From positions 1 to 64,000 of the forward strand of contig SVEZ01000003.1 in the NCBI GenBank assembly GCA_015057115.1: a stretch of 64,000 nt of DNA, written 5' to 3'. Numbering within the stretch: the stretch's first letter is position 1; each line of letters begins with the position of its first letter. This DNA is from Lachnospiraceae bacterium (GTDB lineage: Bacteria; Bacillota; Clostridia; Lachnospirales; Lachnospiraceae). The notes beneath the pieces are model-generated. The model was given only the letters and a program-made list of their open reading frames with translations. It was not told where the DNA came from and did no database searches. The translations under genes were made by a program, and so were the position numbers. Of this stretch, positions 8,181-16,495 are shown in pieces.

Positions 8181-10280
8181 TTGAATACAGTACCAAAGAA
8201 CATTATATCTATAATGGAAAAGATAGAACAGATTGACATATTGATTGCTATTAAGCGCGGATTGGTGGAATTACTTCCAGTGATTCTAACCGGAGCCTTT
8301 GCGCTGATTTTGTTTTCATTTCCGTGGAAGCCCTATCAGGAGTTTATTACTTCCTGGCAGGGAGGAATTCTTGATACCCTTTTTCAGGGGGCATACAATG
8401 TAACTTTTGAATTGTTATCCGTATACATGACTATTAGCATGAGCTATCAGCTCACGATTTTGCGTGGCGTGAAAAGCGGAAGCTCCAGGGCAGCATGGAT
8501 TGTGGTGTCCTTGGCGTCGTTTTTTGTTCTGGCAGGTGTGCCCGGAAATGGTATAGAGCCGCTGGGGGCAAGAGGATTGTTTACTGCTATTATGGCGGTA
8601 GCTATTGCGGTTCGGCTGTTTTCCTTTATTTCTAAGCATATCTATATCAGAGAGACCGCCATGGATGCGTTAGACGTGCGTATGGAAAGGGCAGTGAAAA
8701 TGGTAGTGCCTACCATCATTGTTATTAGTATCTTTGTGATTGTAAATGACCTGATACTGAAGATATTTGGGGTGGAAAATGTATACCAGTTAATCAAACA
8801 GGGATGGAGTACATTGTTTGATTGCAGTTGCACGGATTTGGGAAAAAGCGTATTATTTGTATTTTTGACAGGATTATTCTGGGCTTTCGGTATTCATGGA
8901 AGCGATATGTTAGATACGGTGGTGGATCAGGTTTTTATTCCGGTGCAGGGAGCGCATGGCGCAATCTTGTCCCGGCCGTTTTTGGATACCTTCATTTTGA
9001 TGGGAGGATGCGGAACCAGTATCTGTCTGTTACTTGCAATTCTGATTGCGGCAAGACGTAAGAGTATTCGCAGTATGGGACGTATGGCAATTATTCCGGC
9101 GATTTTCAATGTGAATGAGGTTTTGGTATACGGATTGCCGATTATTTATAATCCGTACTTGTTGGTTCCGTTTTTCCTGACACCTTTTGTTTGCTTTTTT
9201 ACCACTTATGCCAGCATGGTGATGGGATTGGTGCCGGCACCGACACATGCAGCGCCATGGACCATGCCGGTATTTATCAGCGGATATCTGGTTACCGGAT
9301 CTGTGCGTGGCACGATTTTGCAATTGGTTAACGTTGTAATTGGAACGGGATTGTATATTCCTTTTGTGCGCCTCCATGAAAAACGGGAAGTGGAAGGTGC
9401 AATTCGGGATTACAAGCGGATGGTAACTATTTTGCAACAGGCGGAGTCGGAAGGGGAGAGTGTGACTTTTTCGGACAATCTTTCGCTGGTGTTGACTACG
9501 AAAGCCTTAATTGTGGATTTGAAAAACGCTATCAGAAAACAGGAACTTTCGCTGTTTTACCAGCCGCAGATTAATGCAAAGGGAGAATGTATCGGAGCAG
9601 AGGCACTGCTTCGCTGGGAGCATAATTCCGTTGGATTTGTTTATCCACCATTGATTATGCAGCTTGCATTGGAAGGCCGTTGCCTGGAAGATTTGGAAAA
9701 AAGCATTGTACGTCAGGTGTTGACGGATGCCAAGACTTTTCAGACCATGCCGGAGCTGGCAGGGAAAAAGGTTAGCTTTAACATTACCGGCTATTCCATC
9801 CAGAGTAAGGCTTTTGAACAGTTTTTGCTGGACGCGGCGAAGGAATATGATATTAATAAAATGGATATTTGTTTGGAGCTGACGGAGCAGGCAGCAATTC
9901 GTATGGATGATACGCTGGTTAACCGGTTTGCGCGATTGCGAGAGGCCGGCTATACCTTGGCGGTAGACGATTTTTCCATGGGAAGTACGTCCATCAAGTA
10001 TCTGACGGGCAGCAACTTCAAGATTATTAAGCTGGATGGCTATCTGGTAAGGGACATTGCAGAGAATGCCCGTTGCTACGAGATTATTTCCCATATTTTG
10101 TCCCTGTCCAAGTCTCTGAATGCGGAAATTATTGCAGAGTACGTCAGTGAGCGGAAGGTGCAGGAGAAACTATACGAGGCGGGCTGTACCATTTATCAGG
10201 GATGGCTTTACGCCAAGCCCATGCCGAAGGAGGAGTATCTGCAGTTTATTGAGGATAGGGTTCGAGCGCAGAGGAGGTAA
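8181..10280 (+). CDS. PTS EIIC-like membrane protein fused to an EAL phosphodiesterase
   Basis: 699 residues. The first ~410 form a polytopic membrane domain like the lactose/cellobiose PTS EIIC family, with the signature NVNEVLVYGLPIIYNPYLL. A short linker leads to an EAL domain (about residues 435-690). Catalytic features look intact: AEALLRW, the asparagine of SFNIT, ELTEQ, DDFSMGSTSIKYL, KLDGYLV, AEYVSE and YQGWLYAKPM. So it is likely an active c-di-GMP phosphodiesterase with a sugar-transporter-like sensor. No EIIA or EIIB gene is nearby, suggesting EIIC acts as a receptor rather than a phosphorylating transporter. TTG 8181 has GGTGGAGG seven bases upstream; ATG 8214 is a weaker alternative. 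Confidence 0.85.
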   Translation: MNTVPKNIISIMEKIEQIDILIAIKRGLVELLPVILTGAFALILFSFPWKPYQEFITSWQGGILDTLFQGAYNVTFELLSVYMTISMSYQLTILRGVKSGSSRAAWIVVSLASFFVLAGVPGNGIEPLGARGLFTAIMAVAIAVRLFSFISKHIYIRETAMDALDVRMERAVKMVVPTIIVISIFVIVNDLILKIFGVENVYQLIKQGWSTLFDCSCTDLGKSVLFVFLTGLFWAFGIHGSDMLDTVVDQVFIPVQGAHGAILSRPFLDTFILMGGCGTSICLLLAILIAARRKSIRSMGRMAIIPAIFNVNEVLVYGLPIIYNPYLLVPFFLTPFVCFFTTYASMVMGLVPAPTHAAPWTMPVFISGYLVTGSVRGTILQLVNVVIGTGLYIPFVRLHEKREVEGAIRDYKRMVTILQQAESEGESVTFSDNLSLVLTTKALIVDLKNAIRKQELSLFYQPQINAKGECIGAEALLRWEHNSVGFVYPPLIMQLALEGRCLEDLEKSIVRQVLTDAKTFQTMPELAGKKVSFNITGYSIQSKAFEQFLLDAAKEYDINKMDICLELTEQAAIRMDDTLVNRFARLREAGYTLAVDDFSMGSTSIKYLTGSNFKIIKLDGYLVRDIAENARCYEIISHILSLSKSLNAEIIAEYVSERKVQEKLYEAGCTIYQGWLYAKPMPKEEYLQFIEDRVRAQRR

Positions 10281-10334
10281 TTTTGCAGTGATTGATGACG
10301 GGGTAAAAGCTATAGGAGAGGAAATTTTGAAACA

Positions 10335-11117
10335 GTGACAGGATATAAATTTAATCGAAAGGGAAAAATCGGGAGAATCTATACACTCATTGTCGTCCTT
10401 ATAATTCTGCTTGCAGCTCTTTGCAAGGAGGGAGGGCTTGTACCCGATATTTTAAATCCAACAGTTGAAAGTACAAAGCTTCCTGATGGGGAGCTTTCTT
10501 TAAGCACGGTAAAAGCAACACCTGATAAAATACCGGAGTACAGTGGTCAGGATATAATTGAATTGAGTGGAAATAAGCCGAATTTTACGGAGGCGGATTT
10601 ATCAAATATTACGGGTGAGAATTATGAGGATTTGGACTTGTTGGGAAGGTGTAAAGAAGCATTTGCCCGGCTTAGTCAGGATATGATGCCTACGCAGGAG
10701 AGGGGCAACATAGGTCATGTAAGACCCACCGGATGGGTGCAGGAAAAATATCCGGGGATTGTAAATTCAAAGCCGCCCTATCTGTATAACAGATGTCATT
10801 TAATTGCGTATGCATTGACAGGCGAAAATGCCAATGAGCGCAATCTGATTACTGGAACCCGATACATGAATACAGAATTGATGTTGCCTTACGAGTTGCA
10901 GGTCATGCGGTATCTTGATTCATCTACCAATCATGTTCTGTACAGGGTTACACCTTATTTTAAAGGAAATGAATTATTGGCCAGGGGCGTTGAAATGGAA
11001 GCCTATTCCATTGAAGATGACGGAAAAGGGATTTGTTTTCATGTGTTTGTGTATAATGTGCAGCCGGGAATCGATATCGACTATGAAACGGGCGAAAGTA
11101 GAGTGGAAGGGGAGTAA
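10335..11117 (+). CDS. Membrane-anchored DNA/RNA non-specific endonuclease (EndA/DNA-entry type)
   Basis: 260 residues from a GTG start. A hydrophobic segment at about residues 14-30 (IYTLIVVLIILLAAL) anchors the protein, leaving the rest outside. The nuclease core contains GHVRPTGW, LYNRCHLIAYAL and NERNLITGTRYMN, the pattern of streptococcal EndA-like enzymes; the usual DRGH is NRCH here, keeping the catalytic histidine and with N following in the Mg-binding stretch NERN. Family members degrade DNA at the cell surface for nutrition or during DNA uptake. No competence genes are adjacent. The upstream ribosome site is only fair (AGGAGAGG at 10314-10321). Confidence 0.85.
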   Translation: MTGYKFNRKGKIGRIYTLIVVLIILLAALCKEGGLVPDILNPTVESTKLPDGELSLSTVKATPDKIPEYSGQDIIELSGNKPNFTEADLSNITGENYEDLDLLGRCKEAFARLSQDMMPTQERGNIGHVRPTGWVQEKYPGIVNSKPPYLYNRCHLIAYALTGENANERNLITGTRYMNTELMLPYELQVMRYLDSSTNHVLYRVTPYFKGNELLARGVEMEAYSIEDDGKGICFHVFVYNVQPGIDIDYETGESRVEGE

Positions 11118-11137
11118 TGTCGGAGTAGAGTGACTTC

Positions 11138-11166
11138 TTGCACAGTGCGTGTTTTTATGATAAAAT
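11138..11166 (+). promoter_or_regulatory. Promoter of the DUF4143 ATPase gene
   Basis: TTGCAC (11138-11143), a 17-bp spacer and TAAAAT (11161-11166). The predicted start near 11173 falls inside the first 33-bp repeat, so a protein bound to the repeats would block transcription. Confidence 0.6.
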
Positions 11167-11169
11167 ATA

Positions 11170-11253
11170 GAAAATGTTGATAGGAGATACATTTTAAACA
11201 CTGAAAATGTTGATGGATAGTACATTTTGCGCGCTGAAAATGTTGATGAGAGG
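11170..11253 (+). repeat. 33-bp tandem repeats with inverted-repeat operators
   Basis: Units begin at 11170, 11203 and 11236, an exact 33-bp period, each starting GAAAATGTTGAT. In the first two, AAAATGT and ACATTTT form a 7-bp inverted repeat around an 11-bp centre (11171-11195 and 11204-11228). The third copy keeps only the left half and merges into the ribosome site GAGAGG before ATG 11261. Arrangement and position over the transcription start suggest cooperative operator sites. Confidence 0.75.
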
Positions 11254-11260
11254 TTAAAAC

Positions 11261-12579
11261 ATGCTAAAACGAAAAGCTTCTACGTTTATAAAAGACTGGC
11301 TTAACACAAAAACAAGAAGTGTCTGATTGTTCAAGGCGCCAGACAGACCGGAAAAACCTACGTGGTGGAAAGATATGCGGAAACACATTACGAGGAGTTT
11401 TTGGAAATTAATTTTAAGCAGATGCCGTCGGTTACAGAGGTGTTTGCAGGGGATCTTTCGGTGGATGCAATGGTTATGGCATTGCGGTTTCGTTTTCCTG
11501 AGAAGAAAATTATACCCGGAAAGACCTTGATTTTTTTTGATGAGATTCAAGAATGCGAAGAAGCAGTTACATCCCTCAAATTTTGGGCAATTGATAATCG
11601 GTATGATGTAATTGCCTCCGGATCGCTTTTGGGAATTGACTATAAACGGGCATCCTCCTATCCGGTGGGATATGTGGATTATTTGAAGATGCACGGATTG
11701 GATTTTGAAGAGTTTTTGTGGGGAATGGGAATGACCGAAGAAATGACGGAATCCATTCGTGGTTATCTGCGGGACAAAACTGTAATCCCGGAATCTATTC
11801 ATAATCAAATGATGCTGTATTACCGACAGTATATCGCAACCGGCGGTATGCCGGAAGCGGTACAGAGATATATGGACACAAAGGATTATCGTGAGGTGGA
11901 TGTGATACAGCGGAATTTGTTGCAAGGCTACCAGTACGATATTGCTCATTATGCATCTGCGGAGGAAAAGGTAAAAGCGGAAAAATGTTACCTGACTCTT
12001 GCAAAACAATTACTGGATAAAGAAAATCACAAATTTCAGTATAAAGAAATTGAAAAAGGTGCAAGGGCGCAGAAGTATTATTCCAGTATAGAATGGCTAG
12101 TACGGGCAGATATAGTTCATCTGTGCCGGTTGGTAACGGACATGCGCTATGATTTGGATGACTATGGAAGGGATGATTTTTTCCGCGCATATACAACGGA
12201 TTTGTCCTTATTGATTGCCATGAAAGATTTTTCACTGAAGCAGCACATAGTGGAGAATACCTTGTCCGGTAACACAAAGGGAGGTCTCTATGAGTGCGCA
12301 GTGGCTGATGCGCTATATAAGAAGGGGTATCCGCTTTATTTTTACAAAAAAGAAAACTCGCAATATGAAATTGACCTTATTATACAAATGGACGGACAGG
12401 TAGTTCCAATTGAAGTAAAGAGCGGAAATGCGTCAGCAAAATCTCTTCGCTCCATAATCAAGAAAAAGGACAACATCGTCTATGCGTATAAGTTTGTAGA
12501 CGGAAATATTGGGGTAAGTGAGGACGGAATTATAACGTTGCCGCTTTATATGGCAGCATTTGTGCCGGAAAGAGTGTAA
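11261..12579 (+). pseudogene. AAA_14/DUF4143 ATPase, frameshifted near the 5' end
   Basis: The start MLKRKASTFIKDW is in one frame from ATG 11261 but meets TGA at 11324. The remainder continues in the -1 frame as KCLIVQGARQTGKT (Walker A) onward to 12579. One missing A in the AAGAAGTG stretch (about 11310-11319) explains it; no slippery heptamer in the right phase is present, so programmed slippage is unlikely. Downstream domains look intact: LIFFDEIQECEEA (Walker B), SGSLLGI and the C-terminal DUF4143 region with a PD-(D/E)xK-like EIDLII...PIEVKSG. Such ATPases are common accessory genes of gut bacteria with unknown function. A sequencing error is the alternative; a shorter product from ATG 11362 would lack Walker A. 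Confidence 0.8.
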
Positions 12580-12591
12580 CGAGGTATCAAA

Positions 12592-15582
12592 ATGACCAAG
12601 GAAAAGATAACAGAACTTCATAGCGGCTTTCATACAGCGTTTATAAATGGCGATTATAACTCCAATTTGGCTTATCGCCCGCAGTTTGTATATAACGATA
12701 ATAAAAACGGTCAGAAGGTGTTTTCTTCCATCGAAGATGAGTTGCTTCGATGTGACAGCTTTGCCATTAGTGTTGCATTTATTACAAGAGGTGGAATTAC
12801 TCCGCTTCTTCAGACTTTACAGGAATTAGAACGCAGAGGTGTGCCGGGGAGAATTTTGACCACAGATTATTTAAGTTTCAGTGATCCGGTGGCTCTGGAT
12901 ACTATAGCCGGGCTTTCTAATGTCGAACTGCGGATGTATCAGACGGAGCAAGCCGGTAATGGATTCCATACGAAGGGTTATATTTTTCGGAAAAGCGAGG
13001 AATATCGTTTTATCATAGGTAGTTCAAATTTAACCCAGGATGCCTTAACAAGAAATATGGAGTGGAATACAAAACTGGTTTCTTCCGATAAAGGTGAGAT
13101 GGTTAATTCTGTTTTGGCAGAATTTGAAAAGCTTTGGAATGCAACGGAATATACGAAGCCCTATGAAGAGTTTATTGAGGACTATCGAAGAAAATACGAA
13201 GAGAAGCAACTGTTTAATAAGATGGTTGCCGAGCAGAAAAGGATTGCCAGAAATGAGGCAGTACCATCGGTTGAGGCATATAAGCTTAAGCCAAATTCCA
13301 TGCAGAGAAGCTTTATTTACAATTTACTGGAAATGCGAAAAAACGGCGTGAATAAGGCATTACTGATTTCTGCAACGGGAACCGGTAAAACTTATGCTTC
13401 TGCGTTTGCTATGCGAGAACTGGGATTCCAGCGGGTTTTGTTTTTAGTACACAGAAATCAGATTGCAAAACAGGCAAAAGCATCTTTTGAAAGAGTTTTT
13501 GGAAGTAGAATAAAAACCGGTCTGGTGTCAGGAATTGTTCATGACTATGAGGCAGATTTCATTTTTGCAACAGTGCAGACCTTGAGTAAGCCGGAGAATT
13601 TAGAGAAGTTTCCGCGAAATTATTTTGATGCCTGCATTTATGACGAGGCCCATCATACCAGCGCCGGAAGCTATAAACGGGTAATGGACTATTTTACTCC
13701 GAATTTTACTTTGGGAATGACGGCAACCCCGGATAAGCGGGATGACACAATAGAAGGACGCAATATTTATGAGATTTTTGATCATAATATTGCGTATGAA
13801 ATTCGGCTGCAGCAGGCAATGGATGAGGATTTGTTATGTCCGTTCCATTATTTTGGGATTACGGATTTAGCAATGATTGCAGATAGTGGAAATTCCAAAG
13901 AGGAGCAACTTGAAAATTTTAGATATTTGACAAGTGACGACCGCGTGCATTATGTAATGGAGCAGGCGGCTTATTTTGGATATTCCGGCGATAGGGTAAA
14001 AGGGTTAATTTTTTGTAGCCGAATTGATGAAGCAAAAGAGCTATCAAAAAAGTTCAATGAATATGGCCTGCGAACCCTTGCTTTGAGCGGTTCGGATTCA
14101 GAGGAGGCACGAGCAGAGGCCATTGAACGCCTGACAATGGACGTGCAGTCCGAAGAAGATGATTATTTGGATTACATTCTTACGGTTGATATTTTTTCGG
14201 AGGGAACGGATATTGTAGAGGTGAATCAGGTTATTATGCTTCGTCCGACTCAGTCCCCCATTGTGTTTATTCAACAATTAGGACGTGGTTTGCGAAAGGC
14301 TTCCGAGAAAGAATACGTGGTGATTCTCGATTTTATCGGAAATTACAAAAATAATTTTATGATTCCCATTGCACTGTCCGGGGATCGAAGTTATAACAAA
14401 GACAATATCCGTCGATATTTGATGGAAGGCGGTCGGGTTATTCCGGGAGCAAGTACCATTCATTTTGATGAAATAAGCAGAAAGAGAATTTTTGCTGCGG
14501 TTGACAATGCCAATTTCAGTGACATTAAGCTGATTAAGGAAAACTACGCCAATCTGAAAAATAAGCTTGGCAGAATTCCTAAACTTCGAGATTTTGATGA
14601 TTATGGCGAAATGGATGTACTTCGGATTTTTGATAATAATAGTCTTGGTAGCTATTACAAATTTCTTGTAAAATATGAAAAGGAATATAAAATTCGACTG
14701 TCGACTGAAGAGGAGAAAGTTGTAGAGTTTGTTTCAAAGAAGCTTGCCAGCGGAAAACGTATTCAGGAGCTACAGCTTTTAAACAGAATGCTTGCCTATA
14801 CCCATCGGCTTATGCTTTTTACCGGATTACAGGAAGATCTTAAGGCGGAATATGGAATTCAAATAAGCGAGAATCAAAGGGATAATATTATCAACGTTAT
14901 GACCAATGAGTTTCCTGCCGGATCAAGCAAAAAAACCTATGCAGATTGTATCTTTATTGAAAAAGATGGTGCACAAGATTATCAGGTTTCAAAATCTTTT
15001 GAAAAAATGCTTGCCAATAGGGAGTTTTATGAGATTTTGCAGGAATTAGTGGAGTTCGGTATTAGTCGATATGAACGAGAATTTTCTGATACCTATAAGA
15101 CTACGGATTTGGTGCTATATCAGAAATATACCTATGAGGATGTGTGCCGATTACTGAACTGGGAAACGAATGAGGTTCCATTAAATATAGGTGGCTATAA
15201 GTTCGATAAAAAGACTAAGACTTTCCCGGTTTTCATCAATTATGATAAATCGGAAGATATTAGTGATACCACGAAATATGAAGATCATTTCACAAGCAGC
15301 AGCAGTTTAATCGCTATTTCCAAATCTGGAAGAAGTGTTGATTCAGAGGATGTGCAGAATTTTTTGCATGCAGAGGAAAGAGGAATTCAAGTGCACTTGT
15401 TTGTGCGGAAAAACAAAGACGACAAGATTTCCAAGGAATTTTATTATCTCGGAAATATGCGCGCCAGCGGTAACGTAAAACAATTTGTTATGCCAAACAC
15501 AACGAAAACAGCGGTTGAGATTGAATGGCTGCTGGATGTTCCGGTGCGGGAAGATTTATACGAATACATTGTAAATGAATAG
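12592..15582 (+). CDS. SauUSI-like type IV restriction enzyme (PLD nuclease, DEAH helicase, DUF3427)
   Basis: 996 residues. An N-terminal phospholipase D-type nuclease domain carries FHTKGYIF (H126, K128) and IGSSNLT (S144-S145, N146). A superfamily 2 helicase follows: ATGTGKT (261-267), DEAH (351-354), LGMTATP, DIFSEGTDIVEV and QQLGRGLRK. The C-terminal ~350 residues match DUF3427, including the WETNEVPLNIGGYKFD segment. This is the order of S. aureus SauUSI (953 residues), an ATP-dependent enzyme that cuts 5-methyl- or 5-hydroxymethylcytosine DNA. No cognate methylase is present, as expected for type IV restriction. Nine bases separate it from the Nudix gene, so they form an operon. Confidence 0.87.
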   Translation: MTKEKITELHSGFHTAFINGDYNSNLAYRPQFVYNDNKNGQKVFSSIEDELLRCDSFAISVAFITRGGITPLLQTLQELERRGVPGRILTTDYLSFSDPVALDTIAGLSNVELRMYQTEQAGNGFHTKGYIFRKSEEYRFIIGSSNLTQDALTRNMEWNTKLVSSDKGEMVNSVLAEFEKLWNATEYTKPYEEFIEDYRRKYEEKQLFNKMVAEQKRIARNEAVPSVEAYKLKPNSMQRSFIYNLLEMRKNGVNKALLISATGTGKTYASAFAMRELGFQRVLFLVHRNQIAKQAKASFERVFGSRIKTGLVSGIVHDYEADFIFATVQTLSKPENLEKFPRNYFDACIYDEAHHTSAGSYKRVMDYFTPNFTLGMTATPDKRDDTIEGRNIYEIFDHNIAYEIRLQQAMDEDLLCPFHYFGITDLAMIADSGNSKEEQLENFRYLTSDDRVHYVMEQAAYFGYSGDRVKGLIFCSRIDEAKELSKKFNEYGLRTLALSGSDSEEARAEAIERLTMDVQSEEDDYLDYILTVDIFSEGTDIVEVNQVIMLRPTQSPIVFIQQLGRGLRKASEKEYVVILDFIGNYKNNFMIPIALSGDRSYNKDNIRRYLMEGGRVIPGASTIHFDEISRKRIFAAVDNANFSDIKLIKENYANLKNKLGRIPKLRDFDDYGEMDVLRIFDNNSLGSYYKFLVKYEKEYKIRLSTEEEKVVEFVSKKLASGKRIQELQLLNRMLAYTHRLMLFTGLQEDLKAEYGIQISENQRDNIINVMTNEFPAGSSKKTYADCIFIEKDGAQDYQVSKSFEKMLANREFYEILQELVEFGISRYEREFSDTYKTTDLVLYQKYTYEDVCRLLNWETNEVPLNIGGYKFDKKTKTFPVFINYDKSEDISDTTKYEDHFTSSSSLIAISKSGRSVDSEDVQNFLHAEERGIQVHLFVRKNKDDKISKEFYYLGNMRASGNVKQFVMPNTTKTAVEIEWLLDVPVREDLYEYIVNE

Positions 15583-15591
15583 AGGTACAAC

Positions 15592-15999
15592 ATGAAGATA
15601 GTTAGAGTAGTAGCAGCAATTATTAAAGCAACAAACGAAAAAGGAGAGCCTATTATTTTTGCAACCCAACGGGGGTATGGCGATCTGAAAGGCGGTTGGG
15701 AATTCCCGGGCGGAAAAATCGAAGAAGGAGAAACACCCCAGGAAGCATTGAAGCGGGAGATTATGGAGGAGCTGGAAACGGAAATCGCAGTTGGTGATTT
15801 GATTGACACCATCGAATATGACTATCCAACCTTCCATTTGTCCATGGATTGCTTTTGGGCGGAGGTCCGGAAGGGAGATTTGGTGTTAAAGGAGCATGAG
15901 GCGGCAAAATGGCTGACGAAAGAAAAACTTGACAGCGTGGCGTGGCTGCCGGCAGATGAAGGTTTGGTGGAGAAGATTCGGAGAAGAATGATATGCTGA
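15592..15999 (+). CDS. Nudix (deoxy)nucleoside triphosphate pyrophosphohydrolase
   Basis: 135-residue MutT-like enzyme. The Nudix box runs from GGKIEEGETPQEALKREIME (about residues 40-59) into EL, with all acidic metal ligands. VVAAII at the start and WEFPGGK resemble the NudG/MutT branch that hydrolyses damaged or modified (d)NTPs. E. coli NudG acts on 5-methyl-dCTP and related cytosine nucleotides, which is suggestive because the gene is coupled (9 bp, own AGAGG site) to a putative 5-methylcytosine-dependent nuclease. Substrate assignment is inference; 8-oxo-dGTP hydrolysis is equally possible from sequence. Confidence 0.88.
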   Translation: MKIVRVVAAIIKATNEKGEPIIFATQRGYGDLKGGWEFPGGKIEEGETPQEALKREIMEELETEIAVGDLIDTIEYDYPTFHLSMDCFWAEVRKGDLVLKEHEAAKWLTKEKLDSVAWLPADEGLVEKIRRRMIC

Positions 16000-16064
16000 A
16001 GACGTGAATCGTCGGGTAAAGGACTGTAAGAGATATCTTGATGCAGGTGTGGGCATTGAGATAA

Positions 16065-16158
16065 GAAAAAAATAGTCAACCCTAGGAGCAAAGGATTCTA
16101 AGCATCTAGGCGCCTACTCCCATTCGGGAACCTAGCTTTCATCCATCACAAGTTGACT
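16065..16158 (-). ncRNA. Candidate small RNA, about 94 nt, with its own promoter and terminator
   Basis: On the minus strand TTGACA (16192-16187), a 16-bp spacer and TATCCT (16170-16165) predict a start near 16158. The transcript's ends pair: ATAGTCAAC/GTTGACTAT (16072-16080 with 16152-16160), followed by seven T. Inside lie CTAGG/CCTAG (16106-16110 with 16131-16135) closing a TCCC-ATTC-GGGA hairpin (16118-16129), and GGAT/ATCC (16093-16096 with 16141-16144). No ORF. I do not recognise the family. Confidence 0.5.
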
Positions 16159-16233
16159 ATAATCAGGATAGCATATTTTGTGGTAATGTCAAGACTTTGT
16201 ATGTTGTTTAAGCACTCTAGTAGGAGCGGATAG

Positions 16234-16452
16234 GGAAAAAATAAGGGTATGGCGTTAACCATACCCTACTCTGGCTAACCAGAGTGACCTCGTCGGTCAA
16301 ATTATCCTTTCTTATACGGCCTCGTCGGCCAAAAAAACACTTTTGCAAGTGTGAAAGAGCACTTCAGTTGAGCGGACTCTCGTTCCTCTATCCATAGTAT
16401 ACACAATTCTGTTGAAAAATCCAGCATTTTTCAATCACTTCTACGCTTCTGT
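16234..16452 (-). ncRNA. Candidate structured RNA, about 218 nt, multiple hairpins
   Basis: From the minus-strand promoter at 16487-16459 the transcript would start near 16452. In order it contains a 9-bp hairpin (16434-16412), an ACACTT/AAGTGT hairpin followed by T-tract (16352-16337), two short hairpins with the same GACGA pentaloop (16330-16318, GGCC stem; 16298-16286, GACC/GGTC stem), a 7-bp CTCTGG-type hairpin (16285-16268) and a GGGTATGG/CCATACCC terminator (16266-16245) with a T-rich tail. There is no ORF. The repeated CCGACGAGG element suggests a conserved RNA family; the raiA class is one candidate to test, but I cannot confirm it. Confidence 0.55.
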
Positions 16453-16458
16453 GGGAAG

Positions 16459-16487
16459 ATTATAGTGCTAATATGGCCCAAAGTCAA
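16459..16487 (-). promoter_or_regulatory. Strong minus-strand sigma-A promoter
   Basis: Read on the minus strand: TTGACT (16487-16482), exactly 17 bp, TATAAT (16464-16459). It lies just past the stop codon of the Panacea-domain gene and points at the 218-nt RNA, so it is not the promoter of an ORF. Confidence 0.75.
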
Positions 16488-16495
16488 GAACGAAA

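Noticed and set aside
10120-10338. 72-codon ORF bridging the EAL gene end
   Set aside because: Out-of-frame shadow with no ribosome site or domain.
11170-11253. Short regularly spaced repeats considered as a CRISPR array
   Set aside because: Units are contiguous 33-bp repeats without unique spacers, and sit over a promoter; no cas genes.
11261-11362. Programmed -1 frameshift in the ATPase gene
   Set aside because: No X-XXY-YYZ heptamer in the right phase before the shift and no obvious downstream stimulator; a one-base loss is simpler.
16245-16434. Lysine or c-di-GMP riboswitch
   Set aside because: Some local words recall them, but the conserved core sequences are absent and the terminator is not followed by a regulated gene on that strand.
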